The notes below the pieces were generated by a model. It did no database searches. It was not told where the DNA came from and saw only the letters and a list, made by a program, of their open reading frames with translations. From assembly GCA_021844945.1 (NCBI GenBank), contig JAKBSJ010000003.1, forward strand, positions 162,770 to 226,769: a stretch of 64,000 nucleotides of DNA, written 5' to 3'. The position numbers and the translations under genes are program-made. The DNA comes from Thermoplasmata archaeon. GTDB lineage: Archaea > Thermoplasmatota > Thermoplasmata > Lutacidiplasmatales > UBA184. Below, piece by piece: positions 23,904 through 32,221 of the stretch; positions within the stretch are counted from its first letter, which is position 1, and each line of letters begins with the position of its first letter.

Positions 23904-25019
23904 CTAGTGCCCCAGCGCGGAGGCGTCCATATCGACCTTCTCGGGCACGGCGCCCGCGGGGCTGGCAAGGTTGAGCCGAGCCTGCGGGTTCGCAAGGTTC
24001 TTCGGCAACCCGAGAAGGTCGAGGAGCTCCTTGTAGTGGTTGCGAATCGTCACGGGCGTCACGTTCGCGACGGCCGCGATGCGATCCTGGCTGCGCGGTT
24101 CGCCCATCAGGTTCGAGGCGATGTAGATGATCGTAGCGAGGATCCCGTTGGGGAGGACGCCGCTCGTCGAGTAGACCTGCTCCACCTGCTCGAGCAACTG
24201 GAGGACCTTCGCGCGGACCTCCTTGGAGAGGTTGAGGTCCTGCGTGAACCGGACGAGGTAGTCGCGCGGCTCGACGGGTTTGAGCCCCAACTTGAGCTCC
24301 CGGGCGAGCAGTGTGTAGGCCCGGCCCACCTCGATCTTGGTCGCCTTGGAGTGCGTGATGATCTCCTTCATCGTGCGCGGCACATGGCACTGCCGGCACG
24401 CCGCATACACGCTCGCGGCGACCAGAGCAACGATCTTCTTTCCACGGGTCGCCTTGTGCTCGAGCGCCCTCCGGTAGATGTAGGTGGCCGACTCCTTGAC
24501 CTCGCGCGAGAGGCCCAGCACGCCCGCGAGGCGATTGAGCTCGCCCAGCGCCACGACGAGGTTGCGCTGGTGGGTGCGAGCAGCTCGCAGTCGGTGGTTG
24601 AGTTTGCGGAGATGGTAGAACTTGAGCGACGTGTTGCGGGAAAGGCTGTTGCCCTGGAAGTCCCGGGTCGGTACTCCGATCTCGCTGAAGAGGCCCTTGT
24701 CCGGCATCAGCGGCGAGATGACGGGTCCCCAGCCCCGCGCCTCGCGACCGGTGTCCTCTTTGCTGCCTCGTTGACCGCGGTCGCTCACGAGGGCGCTCTG
24801 GTCGACGACGAGGCCGCAGTCGGCGCAGACGATCTCTCCTCGGATCTCGTCGCGGATGAGGTGAGTGGAACCGCAGTTCGGACAGGACTCGGCGACCGGC
24901 GGGGAAGGAACGCTAGAAGTCGGCTCGAGGGCGCTCAGTCGGGCGACCGACCGGGCGGGAGCCTTCGGTGCGCCTGCTCTCGGGCGAGATGACTTGGGAG
25001 TGGGGGAATTAGGCTTCAT
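23904..25019 (-). CDS. tfb: transcription initiation factor TFB
   Basis: The protein has a Pro/Ser/Arg-rich N-terminal extension (about 45 residues). The zinc ribbon CPNCGSTHLIRDEIRG...CADCG follows, then the B-reader/linker (SKEDTGREARGWGP) and two cyclin repeats, ending with a short tail. TFB recruits RNA polymerase to TBP-bound TATA boxes. ATG 25019 was chosen over the longer frame because the TATA box at 25046-25053 lies between them. The divergence of the linker and the long N-terminal extension suggest it may be one of several TFBs, which the window cannot show. Confidence 0.95.
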   Translation of the reverse strand: MKPNSPTPKSSRPRAGAPKAPARSVARLSALEPTSSVPSPPVAESCPNCGSTHLIRDEIRGEIVCADCGLVVDQSALVSDRGQRGSKEDTGREARGWGPVISPLMPDKGLFSEIGVPTRDFQGNSLSRNTSLKFYHLRKLNHRLRAARTHQRNLVVALGELNRLAGVLGLSREVKESATYIYRRALEHKATRGKKIVALVAASVYAACRQCHVPRTMKEIITHSKATKIEVGRAYTLLARELKLGLKPVEPRDYLVRFTQDLNLSKEVRAKVLQLLEQVEQVYSTSGVLPNGILATIIYIASNLMGEPRSQDRIAAVANVTPVTIRNHYKELLDLLGLPKNLANPQARLNLASPAGAVPEKVDMDASALGH

Positions 25020-25045
25020 AGGAGTGAGAACGAGCGAAGTTCGCG

Positions 25046-25053
25046 TATATAAG
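25046..25053 (-). promoter_or_regulatory. strong TATA box for tfb
   Basis: TATATAAG on the plus strand (minus strand CTTATATA) lies 27-34 bases upstream of the tfb ATG at 25019. It is the closest match to the archaeal consensus in the window. About 140 bases between it and the next gene hold no convincing frame. Confidence 0.65.
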
Positions 25054-25194
25054 CCTTGGCCGGTCTGCTGTATCACGTGTAACTACAATCCCTACAGTCG
25101 CCCCCCATTCCCGCTCGATAGGCGTAAGGTTCCGTTCTCGGTTGTCGTCCCCCGGGGCCTGCCACCGGACGATGGGGTAGTCCGGCCGCCCTGC

Positions 25195-26475
25195 TTACGA
25201 TGCTTTGACAACGAAGGAGCATCCCTGGGTCGCGTGGCGCGTCGGATCGGGCTTGGAGACCTCCCAGCGGCCCCCCAGGCGGTTCTCGAAGACCGTCCTG
25301 AGAAGGCACGGGCACATCACGCGTCCGATCTCGGTGGAACCATCGGTGCAGGCGAAACAGTTCCGAATCCGGAGCGTCAGCGGACGCGCCCGGGTCACCT
25401 CGAGCTGGGAGCGGGTGTGAGCGGCGTAGTACTTCGTCAGGGCCGAGCCGATCTCCTCCGTCGTCCGAGCGGCGATCCCCTCCGCGATCTGACGGCCGAG
25501 TTGCTCGGCGATCTCTTCGATCATCCCGGGGATGCTGAGCTGGAGTTCTTGGATCCCGGTGGCGCGCATCCCGAGCGTAGCGATATCCCGGAGACGGCGG
25601 AACGGCTCTCGCTCGCGCCCGGATATGACCGGAAGGACCGTCATGCTCGGTGTTTGGATCTCCTCGATGCGACTCTCTCCACGGACCCCGGGCCCCCACT
25701 GCCGCTGGTGGTACTCCCGGCTTAGTTCTACGACCGCGGGCGCGGTCGACCAAAGGGCGATCTGCTCGTCCCGGCTCTCCCGCAGGGCCTCCCCCTCCGT
25801 CGAGATCAGGACCAGGGCACCGTCCCGGTCCACGACGATGGAGCGGTGCATCAATGGGCGCGTGGCGTGCCGGACCTCGGCAAAGTCGAGGTAAGGCCTC
25901 ACGTCGGCGAGGTTCGGGTGATAGATCTCCGTCACGATGCGGACCCGGATCCCGCGTCCACTCGCATCCCTTAGCACGCGATCGACCCCTCCGGCGGTGA
26001 GCGAGGCGAGGGTCGCGCCGCTAACGGTCATCAGGATCTGGCGCTCGGCCACTCCGAGCCGCTTGGCCAGGAAGCGGTTCCTCTCGTCGCGCCCTTCGAG
26101 GACCGTGAACTTCCGTCCGTCCGTCGCTCCGAGCAGTTCCCGGGTCTCCAGCCAGCTCGCGACGACCCGGTCCCGGTCCCTTCGAAGCCGGCGCAGGTTC
26201 TCGGCCGCCTCCCGGATCCAGCGGTCCACCAGATCCTCGGGAGGGAGTGCGGCGAATCGTCGCGGCCTCGTCGCGGTCTCGTGGAGGAGGCCCCGGTCGA
26301 TGAGCTGCTGGATGAATCGGTAGGCCTCCACGCGGTGCATAGCCGTGAGCCGTGCCAGTTCGCTGGCGGTCTGGGGGCCCCCGTGGGACGCCGCAAGGTA
26401 GAGCCGGGCGCCCTTGTCGGGGATGCCGTGGGCGGTCAGGAGGCTTCGGATGTCGCGTTCGGGCGGGACCATCAA
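25195..26475 (-). CDS. TrmB-like transcriptional regulator with Cys-rich C-terminal domain
   Basis: The 426-residue protein has an N-terminal winged helix of the TrmB type (about 15-75), with the recognition segment LTAMHRVEAYRFIQQLIDRG, a helical linker (85-110) and an alpha/beta sensor domain. It ends with a separate domain containing C373-x2-C376, C388-x-C390 and C419 in QGCSFVV, which resembles the metal-binding end of V4R-like domains. TrmB proteins usually sense sugars; this one may sense a metal, redox state or hydrophobic ligand. The first two codons are both Met. An AT-rich GATAAAAG at 26498-26505 is the likely TATA box. Confidence 0.78.
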   Translation of the reverse strand: MMVPPERDIRSLLTAHGIPDKGARLYLAASHGGPQTASELARLTAMHRVEAYRFIQQLIDRGLLHETATRPRRFAALPPEDLVDRWIREAAENLRRLRRDRDRVVASWLETRELLGATDGRKFTVLEGRDERNRFLAKRLGVAERQILMTVSGATLASLTAGGVDRVLRDASGRGIRVRIVTEIYHPNLADVRPYLDFAEVRHATRPLMHRSIVVDRDGALVLISTEGEALRESRDEQIALWSTAPAVVELSREYHQRQWGPGVRGESRIEEIQTPSMTVLPVISGREREPFRRLRDIATLGMRATGIQELQLSIPGMIEEIAEQLGRQIAEGIAARTTEEIGSALTKYYAAHTRSQLEVTRARPLTLRIRNCFACTDGSTEIGRVMCPCLLRTVFENRLGGRWEVSKPDPTRHATQGCSFVVKAS

Positions 26476-26497
26476 GGCGGTCGCACGGTCCGACGCG

Positions 26498-26505
26498 ATA
26501 AAAGA
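26498..26505 (-). promoter_or_regulatory. TATA-like box for the TrmB-like gene
   Basis: The minus strand reads CTTTTATC 23-30 bases upstream of the ATG at 26475. The mRNA would be leaderless. Confidence 0.5.
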
Positions 26506-26544
26506 GGGCCGAAGCGCGGGGGAAAGGGACGAGGATACGGCGGC

Positions 26545-27198
26545 TTATAGGGCCGCCTGGAAGTCATCGATGGTCAGCGTGTACGGCGTCTCGGGACCCG
26601 AGCGCTCCTTGAGCACTTCGCGAGCGAGCAGCCAGTAGACCGTGGCCAGCGCGACTCGCCCCTTGTTGTTCGCGGGGATGACGAGATCCACGTTGCGGGT
26701 CTCGTTGTTCACGTCGCATAGCCCCACCACCGGGATCCCGATCGAGACTGCCTCGCTCAGTGCCTGCTGATCGGTCGCGGGGTCTGTCACGAAGAGGACC
26801 TTGGGCTCGAAGTACTCCTCGAGGTTGGGGTTCGTCAGGCAGCCCGGAACGAACCGCTCGGAGAAGGATACCGCGCCGATCGTCTGCGCGAAGACGCGGA
26901 CCGGTTTCTGGCCGTACTGGCGCTGGGAGACGACGAGGATCCGGTCGGCGGGCATGCGCGCGAGGAACTTCGCGGCGATCCGAATGCGTCGGTCGGTTTC
27001 CCGGATATCCAGCACGTGGAGCCCGTCGAAGCGGATCTTGTGGACGAATCGGCGCATGCTCGCCGACTTTTGCTGCGTTCCGATGTGGACGCCCGAGGTG
27101 AGATACGTCTCCTCGGGGACCAGGAGCTCGCCGGGAGCGGTGTCCTGCCCGTCCGAGGCCACCACCCGCTCTTCGGCCATCGTCTCCTCGTCCGGCAT
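26545..27198 (-). CDS. rps2: 30S ribosomal protein uS2
   Basis: The 217-residue protein has YLTSGVHIGTQQKS, FVHKIRFDGLHVLDI, LFVTDPATDQQAL and the family signature VDLVIPANNKGR. ATG 27198 was preferred over ATG 27243 because it lies 7 bases after the enolase stop, follows a GAGG Shine-Dalgarno-like sequence and gives a normal archaeal length; the longer form would overlap eno by 38 bases. It is the last gene of the mcmA1-mce-eno-rps2 run. Enolase next to uS2 is a familiar archaeal linkage. Confidence 0.94.
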   Translation of the reverse strand: MPDEETMAEERVVASDGQDTAPGELLVPEETYLTSGVHIGTQQKSASMRRFVHKIRFDGLHVLDIRETDRRIRIAAKFLARMPADRILVVSQRQYGQKPVRVFAQTIGAVSFSERFVPGCLTNPNLEEYFEPKVLFVTDPATDQQALSEAVSIGIPVVGLCDVNNETRNVDLVIPANNKGRVALATVYWLLAREVLKERSGPETPYTLTIDDFQAAL

Positions 27199-27205
27199 CC
27201 GTTCC

Positions 27206-28420
27206 TCAGGCTCCGTGGGCGCGGGCGAGACGAAGCAGCTCATTTAACTTTGCCACCCGCTCGCCACCGAGGATCCCGGTCTTGATCCCGCGGGCCCCGA
27301 TCCCTAGGGCGACGTGCGCGAGCCAAGAATCGGGGGTCTCCCCGGAACGGTGCGAGGCGATCAGGTGGGCCCCCTTCGTGCGGGCGTAATCGACCGTGGC
27401 GAACGCGCCCGAGAGGGTGCCGACCTGGTTGACCTTGATCAGCACCGCATTGGATGCCTTTGCCTCGAGGCCCCGCCGCACGCGCGGCTCCTGCGTGACG
27501 TAGATATCGTCGCCCACGACGAGCGTGCTACGACCTACCGCGCTCGAGAGCTGCGCAAACTCTTCGAACGCCTCTTGATCGAAGGGGTCCTCTACGTAAC
27601 GGATGCCATAGCGCTCGACCAGGTCGGTCATGAACTGGACCTGGCCGGCCGGGTCGAGCGAGCGGTCCCGGTAGTGATACCGGCCCTTTTCGAAGAACTC
27701 GCTGGCCGCTAGGTCGAGTCCGGGGTAGACCTCGATCCCGAGCTCGTCGCGCGAGGCCGTGCAGGCCCCGACGAGAATCTCGAGCCCGTCGACGCTCGTT
27801 ACGGGGGCGACCCATCCGCCTTCGTCCCCCCGGCCGAGCGCGACGGTAGGGAAGCGGCGGCGAAGCTCTGTGCCGATACGTCGGTGGACGTCGATCGCCG
27901 CCCGGATCGACTCGTCGATCGTGCGACCCTCGGCGAACGCGAGGAACTCTTGGAACTCCGGTCCGCCGATGGCGTGGCGCCCCCCATTGAGGCAGTTCCC
28001 GACGACCGCGGGGAACCGGGTCCCTTCCACATCCGGTCGGCGTAAGACTTCGAAGAGCGGGCGACCGGTCTCGGACGCTACGGCGAGCGCGTTCGCTACC
28101 GACACGGCCGTAGCGGTGTTCCCACCGATCTCCGAGAACTGGGACGTCCCATCGACCTCGGCGAGGCACCGGTCGACCGCCGCCTGATCCCGCGCATCGA
28201 GTCCGATCAGTCGGGGAGCGACGAGGGACCGAAACCGGGAGACTGCTTCGGGAACTCCCCCTCGCGGGAACGCGCTCACCTCATGCGCCCCGGTGCTGGC
28301 ACCGCTCGGGGCTCCCGCGCGGCCCGAGGCGCCGCTGTCGAGCGAGAGGGTCGCTTCGACGGTCAGGTTGCCCCGAGAGTCCAGGATCCCCGCGAGATCC
28401 GCCGACCGGATGGCGCTCAC
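27206..28420 (-). CDS. eno: enolase
   Basis: The 404-residue protein has ILDSRGNLTVEA, the substrate loop GAPSGASTGAHEV, Mg-binding acids in VEDPFDQE and VGDDIYVT, catalytic Lys in LIKVNQVGTL and the end motif SHRSGETPD. It interconverts 2-phosphoglycerate and phosphoenolpyruvate. GTG 28420 overlaps the mce stop as GTGA, which fixes the start; the upstream open stretch in this frame belongs to an antisense reading of mce. Linkage to methylmalonyl-CoA genes is unusual. Confidence 0.95.
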   Translation of the reverse strand: MSAIRSADLAGILDSRGNLTVEATLSLDSGASGRAGAPSGASTGAHEVSAFPRGGVPEAVSRFRSLVAPRLIGLDARDQAAVDRCLAEVDGTSQFSEIGGNTATAVSVANALAVASETGRPLFEVLRRPDVEGTRFPAVVGNCLNGGRHAIGGPEFQEFLAFAEGRTIDESIRAAIDVHRRIGTELRRRFPTVALGRGDEGGWVAPVTSVDGLEILVGACTASRDELGIEVYPGLDLAASEFFEKGRYHYRDRSLDPAGQVQFMTDLVERYGIRYVEDPFDQEAFEEFAQLSSAVGRSTLVVGDDIYVTQEPRVRRGLEAKASNAVLIKVNQVGTLSGAFATVDYARTKGAHLIASHRSGETPDSWLAHVALGIGARGIKTGILGGERVAKLNELLRLARAHGA

Positions 28421-28812
28421 GGCCCCTCCACGAACTCGACGAGGACCCCTCCGAACGCGGAGGGGTGGGCGAAGCCGACGCGGCGACCCCGCGCCCCCGG
28501 GCGCGCGTGCTCGTCGATCACTCGCTGGCCCCCTCGCTTCAGGCGTTCGAGCTCGGAGTCGACGCTCTCCACGCGGAACGCGACGTGGTGGATCCCCTCT
28601 CCGCGGCCGTCGAGGAACTTGGCGATCGGAGAGGTCGGGGACGTCGGAGACAGCAGCTCGATGTCCGTCGGTCCGAACGGGACGAATCGGACCCGCACCT
28701 GCTGGGTGGGTACCTCCTCCGTATCGGCGCTCGCCGCGCCGGCGAGCGCGGCCCATGCCGAGGTACGTGCGTCAAGATCCCGCACCGCCACCCCGAGATG
28801 GTCGAACTGCAT
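28417..28812 (-). CDS. mce: methylmalonyl-CoA epimerase
   Basis: The 131-residue vicinal oxygen chelate protein has metal ligands H5 in FDHLGVAV, E in TDIELLSP, H in GIHHVAF and the final E in LVEFVE. It converts (S)- to (R)-methylmalonyl-CoA, supplying the mutase. It starts 11 bases after mcmA1 and overlaps enolase by 4 bases, so it belongs to the same transcript. Confidence 0.95.
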   Translation of the reverse strand: MQFDHLGVAVRDLDARTSAWAALAGAASADTEEVPTQQVRVRFVPFGPTDIELLSPTSPTSPIAKFLDGRGEGIHHVAFRVESVDSELERLKRGGQRVIDEHARPGARGRRVGFAHPSAFGGVLVEFVEGP

Positions 28813-28823
28813 GGGAACTCCCG

Positions 28824-30506
28824 TTAGAACGCCCGGGACGGAGGCTGCTCACCGAAAATCCCTCTCCAGACATCCGCGATCTCTCCGAGGGTAGCTCCCG
28901 CACGGACGGCCTCGATCACGAGCGGGAGCACGTTCTGCGACGTCCGGCTCGCTCGGGCGAGCGCCTCGAGCGTCGAGGCCGTCCTCGCCGCATCGCGGTT
29001 CTCCCGCCAGCGTCGAACCAGCGAAGCTTGGTGGCGTTCCTCTGCCGGAGAGATGCGCTGGCCGCGAACCCCTCGACGTTCGGACGGGAACAAGGAGAAC
29101 CCCGGGTTCCCTTCGAAGAGGTCGTTCACCCCGACGATGATCTCTTCGCGCGCCTCCCGGGCCCGGGCGCTTCGGTACGCCTCTCGAGCGATCTCGGCCT
29201 GGAAGTATCCCCGCTCGATCGCTACGAGGCTGCCCCCCATGTCATCGACCCGGGCGAGGTATTCGCGTGCCTCGGATTCGATCGACTCGGTTCGTTGCTC
29301 GATCTCGTAGGAGCCCGCGAGGGGATCAACGGTGTTGGGGATCCCCGACTCCTCCGCCAAGATCTGCTGCGTCCGGAGGGCCAGCCGGGCGGATGCTTCG
29401 GTCGGGAGCCCGATCGCCTCGTCGAGCGCGTTCGTGTGGAGCGACTGGGTGCCTCCGAGCACGGCGGAGAGCGCTTCCAGGGTCGTCCGCACGACGTTGA
29501 GCTCGGGCTGCTGCGCCGTCAGGCTCGAGCCGGCGGTCTGGGTGTGGAAGCGGAGCTGCATCGATCGGCTCCGCTTCGCCCCGAAGCGTTCCCGGACGGT
29601 TGCGGCCCACATGCGTCGGGCCGCCCGGAACTTCGCGATCTCACCGAGGAAGTCCCGGTCGCTCGAGAAGAAGAACGATAGGCGCGGCAGGAACTCGTCG
29701 AGATCGAGCCCTCGCGCGCGTACGGACTCGACGTAGGCGATCGCGTTCGCGATCGTGAAGGCGACCTCCTGCGGCGCGGTCGCTCCGGCTTCGCGCATGT
29801 GGTATCCCGAGACGCTGATGTAATTCCACTCGGGCATCTCGCGGGTCGCAAACTCGATCAGGTCGGTCGTCAGGCGCATCGACGCCTCGGGTGGATAGAT
29901 GTACGTGCCCCGCGCGATGTACTCCTTGAGAATGTCGTTCTGAACGGTCCCGCTGAGGCGCGCCCGCGGGACGCCGTTCTTCTCGGCGGTCGCGACGAGC
30001 AAGGCCAGAAGTATCGGGGCCGTGGCGTTGATGGTCATCGAGACCGTCGCTCGGTCGAGAGGGATCCCGGTGAACAGCGTGTCCATCGCCGCGCGGGAAG
30101 GGATGGGCACGCCGCACCGACCCACCTCGCCCCGCGCACGTTCGTGATCGGGATCGTAGCCGATCTGCGTGGGGAGGTCGAAGGCAACCGAGAGCCCGGT
30201 TTGACCTCCTTGGAGCAGGTAGCGGAACCTACGGTTCGTCTCTCGTGCGCTTCCAAACCCCGAGTACTGGCGCAAGGTCCACAGGCGACCCCGGTACATC
30301 GTGGGCTGGATCCCGCGGGTGAATGGGGTCTCGCCCGGGAAGCCGATCCGCTCGAGATAGGTGCCCTCCGGATCCACCGGCGCCGGCGCGAGAAGGGCAT
30401 CGAGCTCCGCGTCGGACGTATCGCCGAGGGTCGCCCGAGCTCGGGCCTTCCATGCGGACCGGGAGGCACGCTGCGCGGCGGAAGAGGTCGGGGCCGGGCG
30501 AGTCAT
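28824..30506 (-). CDS. mcmA1: methylmalonyl-CoA mutase, catalytic large subunit
   Basis: The 560-residue TIM barrel has the acyl-CoA mutase block IQPTMYRGRLWTLRQYSGFG, including the stacking tyrosine typical of methylmalonyl rather than isobutyryl enzymes. GLSVAFDLPTQIGYD and the end of the barrel follow. It lacks the B12 domain, which is encoded 22 kb away at 5728. The ATG at 30506 was chosen over the longer frame because a minus-strand TAATATCG box lies 22-30 bases before it, inside the end of pheT. Confidence 0.95.
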   Translation of the reverse strand: MTRPAPTSSAAQRASRSAWKARARATLGDTSDAELDALLAPAPVDPEGTYLERIGFPGETPFTRGIQPTMYRGRLWTLRQYSGFGSARETNRRFRYLLQGGQTGLSVAFDLPTQIGYDPDHERARGEVGRCGVPIPSRAAMDTLFTGIPLDRATVSMTINATAPILLALLVATAEKNGVPRARLSGTVQNDILKEYIARGTYIYPPEASMRLTTDLIEFATREMPEWNYISVSGYHMREAGATAPQEVAFTIANAIAYVESVRARGLDLDEFLPRLSFFFSSDRDFLGEIAKFRAARRMWAATVRERFGAKRSRSMQLRFHTQTAGSSLTAQQPELNVVRTTLEALSAVLGGTQSLHTNALDEAIGLPTEASARLALRTQQILAEESGIPNTVDPLAGSYEIEQRTESIESEAREYLARVDDMGGSLVAIERGYFQAEIAREAYRSARAREAREEIIVGVNDLFEGNPGFSLFPSERRGVRGQRISPAEERHQASLVRRWRENRDAARTASTLEALARASRTSQNVLPLVIEAVRAGATLGEIADVWRGIFGEQPPSRAF

Positions 30507-30527
30507 CCCGCGTCGACCGGGCGGCGA

Positions 30528-30536
30528 TATTAGACG
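30528..30536 (-). promoter_or_regulatory. TATA-like box for the mcmA1-mce-eno-rps2 run
   Basis: The minus strand reads CTAATATCG 22-30 bases upstream of the mcmA1 ATG. It overlaps the last codons of pheT, so the methylmalonyl run is probably transcribed separately from the phe genes. Confidence 0.5.
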
Positions 30537-32221
30537 GTTCCCGGCCGTCGAACGAGGGGCCACAACGCGCTGAGGTCGAGCTCTCCCCATGCGACGGGAA
30601 CCGGGATCCCCGCGGCCTCGAGAACACGGGGATGGAGTTCTCCGACCTCGGCGATTCCTTCGCCGGCCAGCCGGACGCGGGCGGCACGGCCGGGGATCGT
30701 CGCCGGGATCTCCGCCGGCTCGCGCACCCCGGTGACGTCCATCGTGCGCAGAAGGTAGTCGATCAGCGCGGCCGCGTCCGCGAAACCGAGACCCTCGCCC
30801 GCCAGCGCGAATCCGATGTGGTAGCGTGTTTCCGTTCCGCTCTCCCCCTTCGTGGATCGGACCACGACCGGACCGGTCTCGCTGATCCGCTGCGGGTAGG
30901 AGTGGCGGACGTTATGGCGGAGGGACTCGAGGAGAGAGATCGCGAGGCTCGAACGGAGCGCCGCGAACTCTTGGCTGGGCGGATTGGCGAGCCGAATCGT
31001 GTCGGGGCTCCGTTCGGCTCGTTCGACCGCGCCGTCGCTGACCACCACCGGGGTGTACAGGCTCATGAGGCCGGCGCCCAGAAGGATCGGAGAGAACCGA
31101 CGACGGAACACGGACTCCGGTCGGCGTCGACCGAGGGTCGAGCTAACGGGGAGGAGCGTTCCCGAGGTGCTCAGGCCCCGGGCGATCACGAGATCCTCGG
31201 CGACATCCACCGACCCGAGAAGGTCGATCCGCCACGGGGCGGCGGTGATGGCCCAGCCTCCCGCGGAGGCGTGGACGTCCATCCGGCACGAGCGTGCGAG
31301 ACGGCGGACTTCCGGACCGGCGATCCTCTCGCCTGCGATACCGAGAAGATCCGAGGTACGGAGCTCGATCTTCCGGGGGGAGAATACCGGGGTCTCGGTC
31401 TCGGACGTCGCCGAAGAAGGCTCGATCCGAACCGGCGCCACGGACCAACCGCGGGCCGCGAACACCAACAGGAGGAGCTGCAGCGACTCGCGCACCGCCC
31501 TCGCGCTCGTGCCGGTCGACTCGAGGAGGAGCCCCCGGTCTCCGGGGCGGACCTCGCCCGATTCGCGGCCGTTGAGAATCGGGGGAAGGCTCGCGACCGC
31601 GTCGTTCGCATCTCGGAGAACGAGACACGCGTTTCCGTCGCGGCCGAACGCGCCGTAGCGCGTCGCCATCGGGTGCTCCTCGAAGAACTCGCTCGCCGAG
31701 ATCGCGCGGTTCCGGTCGAGCGGAGTGAAGCGTACCGACTCCATCGGCTCAAGCGCATACCGCAGAGGGAAGCGGATCCGCTCGAGCGCGTAGAGACCAA
31801 GACTCGCCTTTCTTCGGTCTCGGCCCACGCTCGCGTGAATGACCTCCTGGAACCGAATCGCCTCGGCAAGGGTACCTTCATCGATCCCCGAGCGCTTCGG
31901 GGGGTGGACGAGCACGCCGGCAATCTCGGGACGCAGCGGGTGAACGGTCGCTGCGACCTCGATGGTCGGGCCCGGGCCTGTGGCGCGACGGATGTGGGGC
32001 AGCCCAGTTCGGGACCCCGTAATGCCCTCGAGGTAGAGGCCGAGTCCGCCTTCGGAGAGGAGATCCAACCGATCCGGGGTCGCCGAGATCTGGAGCTCGT
32101 CGCCGTCGATCCCGACCAGCTCGGCCTTCGATGCGAAGAGCAACTCCTCCCAGCGCGCCCGGGGGAGGGGCTCCGGGAACATCGCCTGGACCCGGGAGAG
32201 CGAGAGCGTGCTCTGGGGCAT
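30530..32221 (-). CDS. pheT: phenylalanyl-tRNA synthetase beta subunit, archaeal type
   Basis: The 563-residue protein begins LSLSRVQAMFPEPLPR, continues through B1-B5-like domains with SATPDRLDLLSEGGL (B5 precursor) and VFSPRKIELRTSDLLG. It ends in a catalytic-like core with FADAAALIDYLL and IAEVGELHPRVL. It lacks the EMAP domain of bacterial PheT, as in archaea. It completes the alpha2-beta2 enzyme charging tRNA-Phe. The ATG immediately follows the pheS TAG (TAGATG). Confidence 0.95.
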   Translation of the reverse strand: MPQSTLSLSRVQAMFPEPLPRARWEELLFASKAELVGIDGDELQISATPDRLDLLSEGGLGLYLEGITGSRTGLPHIRRATGPGPTIEVAATVHPLRPEIAGVLVHPPKRSGIDEGTLAEAIRFQEVIHASVGRDRRKASLGLYALERIRFPLRYALEPMESVRFTPLDRNRAISASEFFEEHPMATRYGAFGRDGNACLVLRDANDAVASLPPILNGRESGEVRPGDRGLLLESTGTSARAVRESLQLLLLVFAARGWSVAPVRIEPSSATSETETPVFSPRKIELRTSDLLGIAGERIAGPEVRRLARSCRMDVHASAGGWAITAAPWRIDLLGSVDVAEDLVIARGLSTSGTLLPVSSTLGRRRPESVFRRRFSPILLGAGLMSLYTPVVVSDGAVERAERSPDTIRLANPPSQEFAALRSSLAISLLESLRHNVRHSYPQRISETGPVVVRSTKGESGTETRYHIGFALAGEGLGFADAAALIDYLLRTMDVTGVREPAEIPATIPGRAARVRLAGEGIAEVGELHPRVLEAAGIPVPVAWGELDLSALWPLVRRPGTV

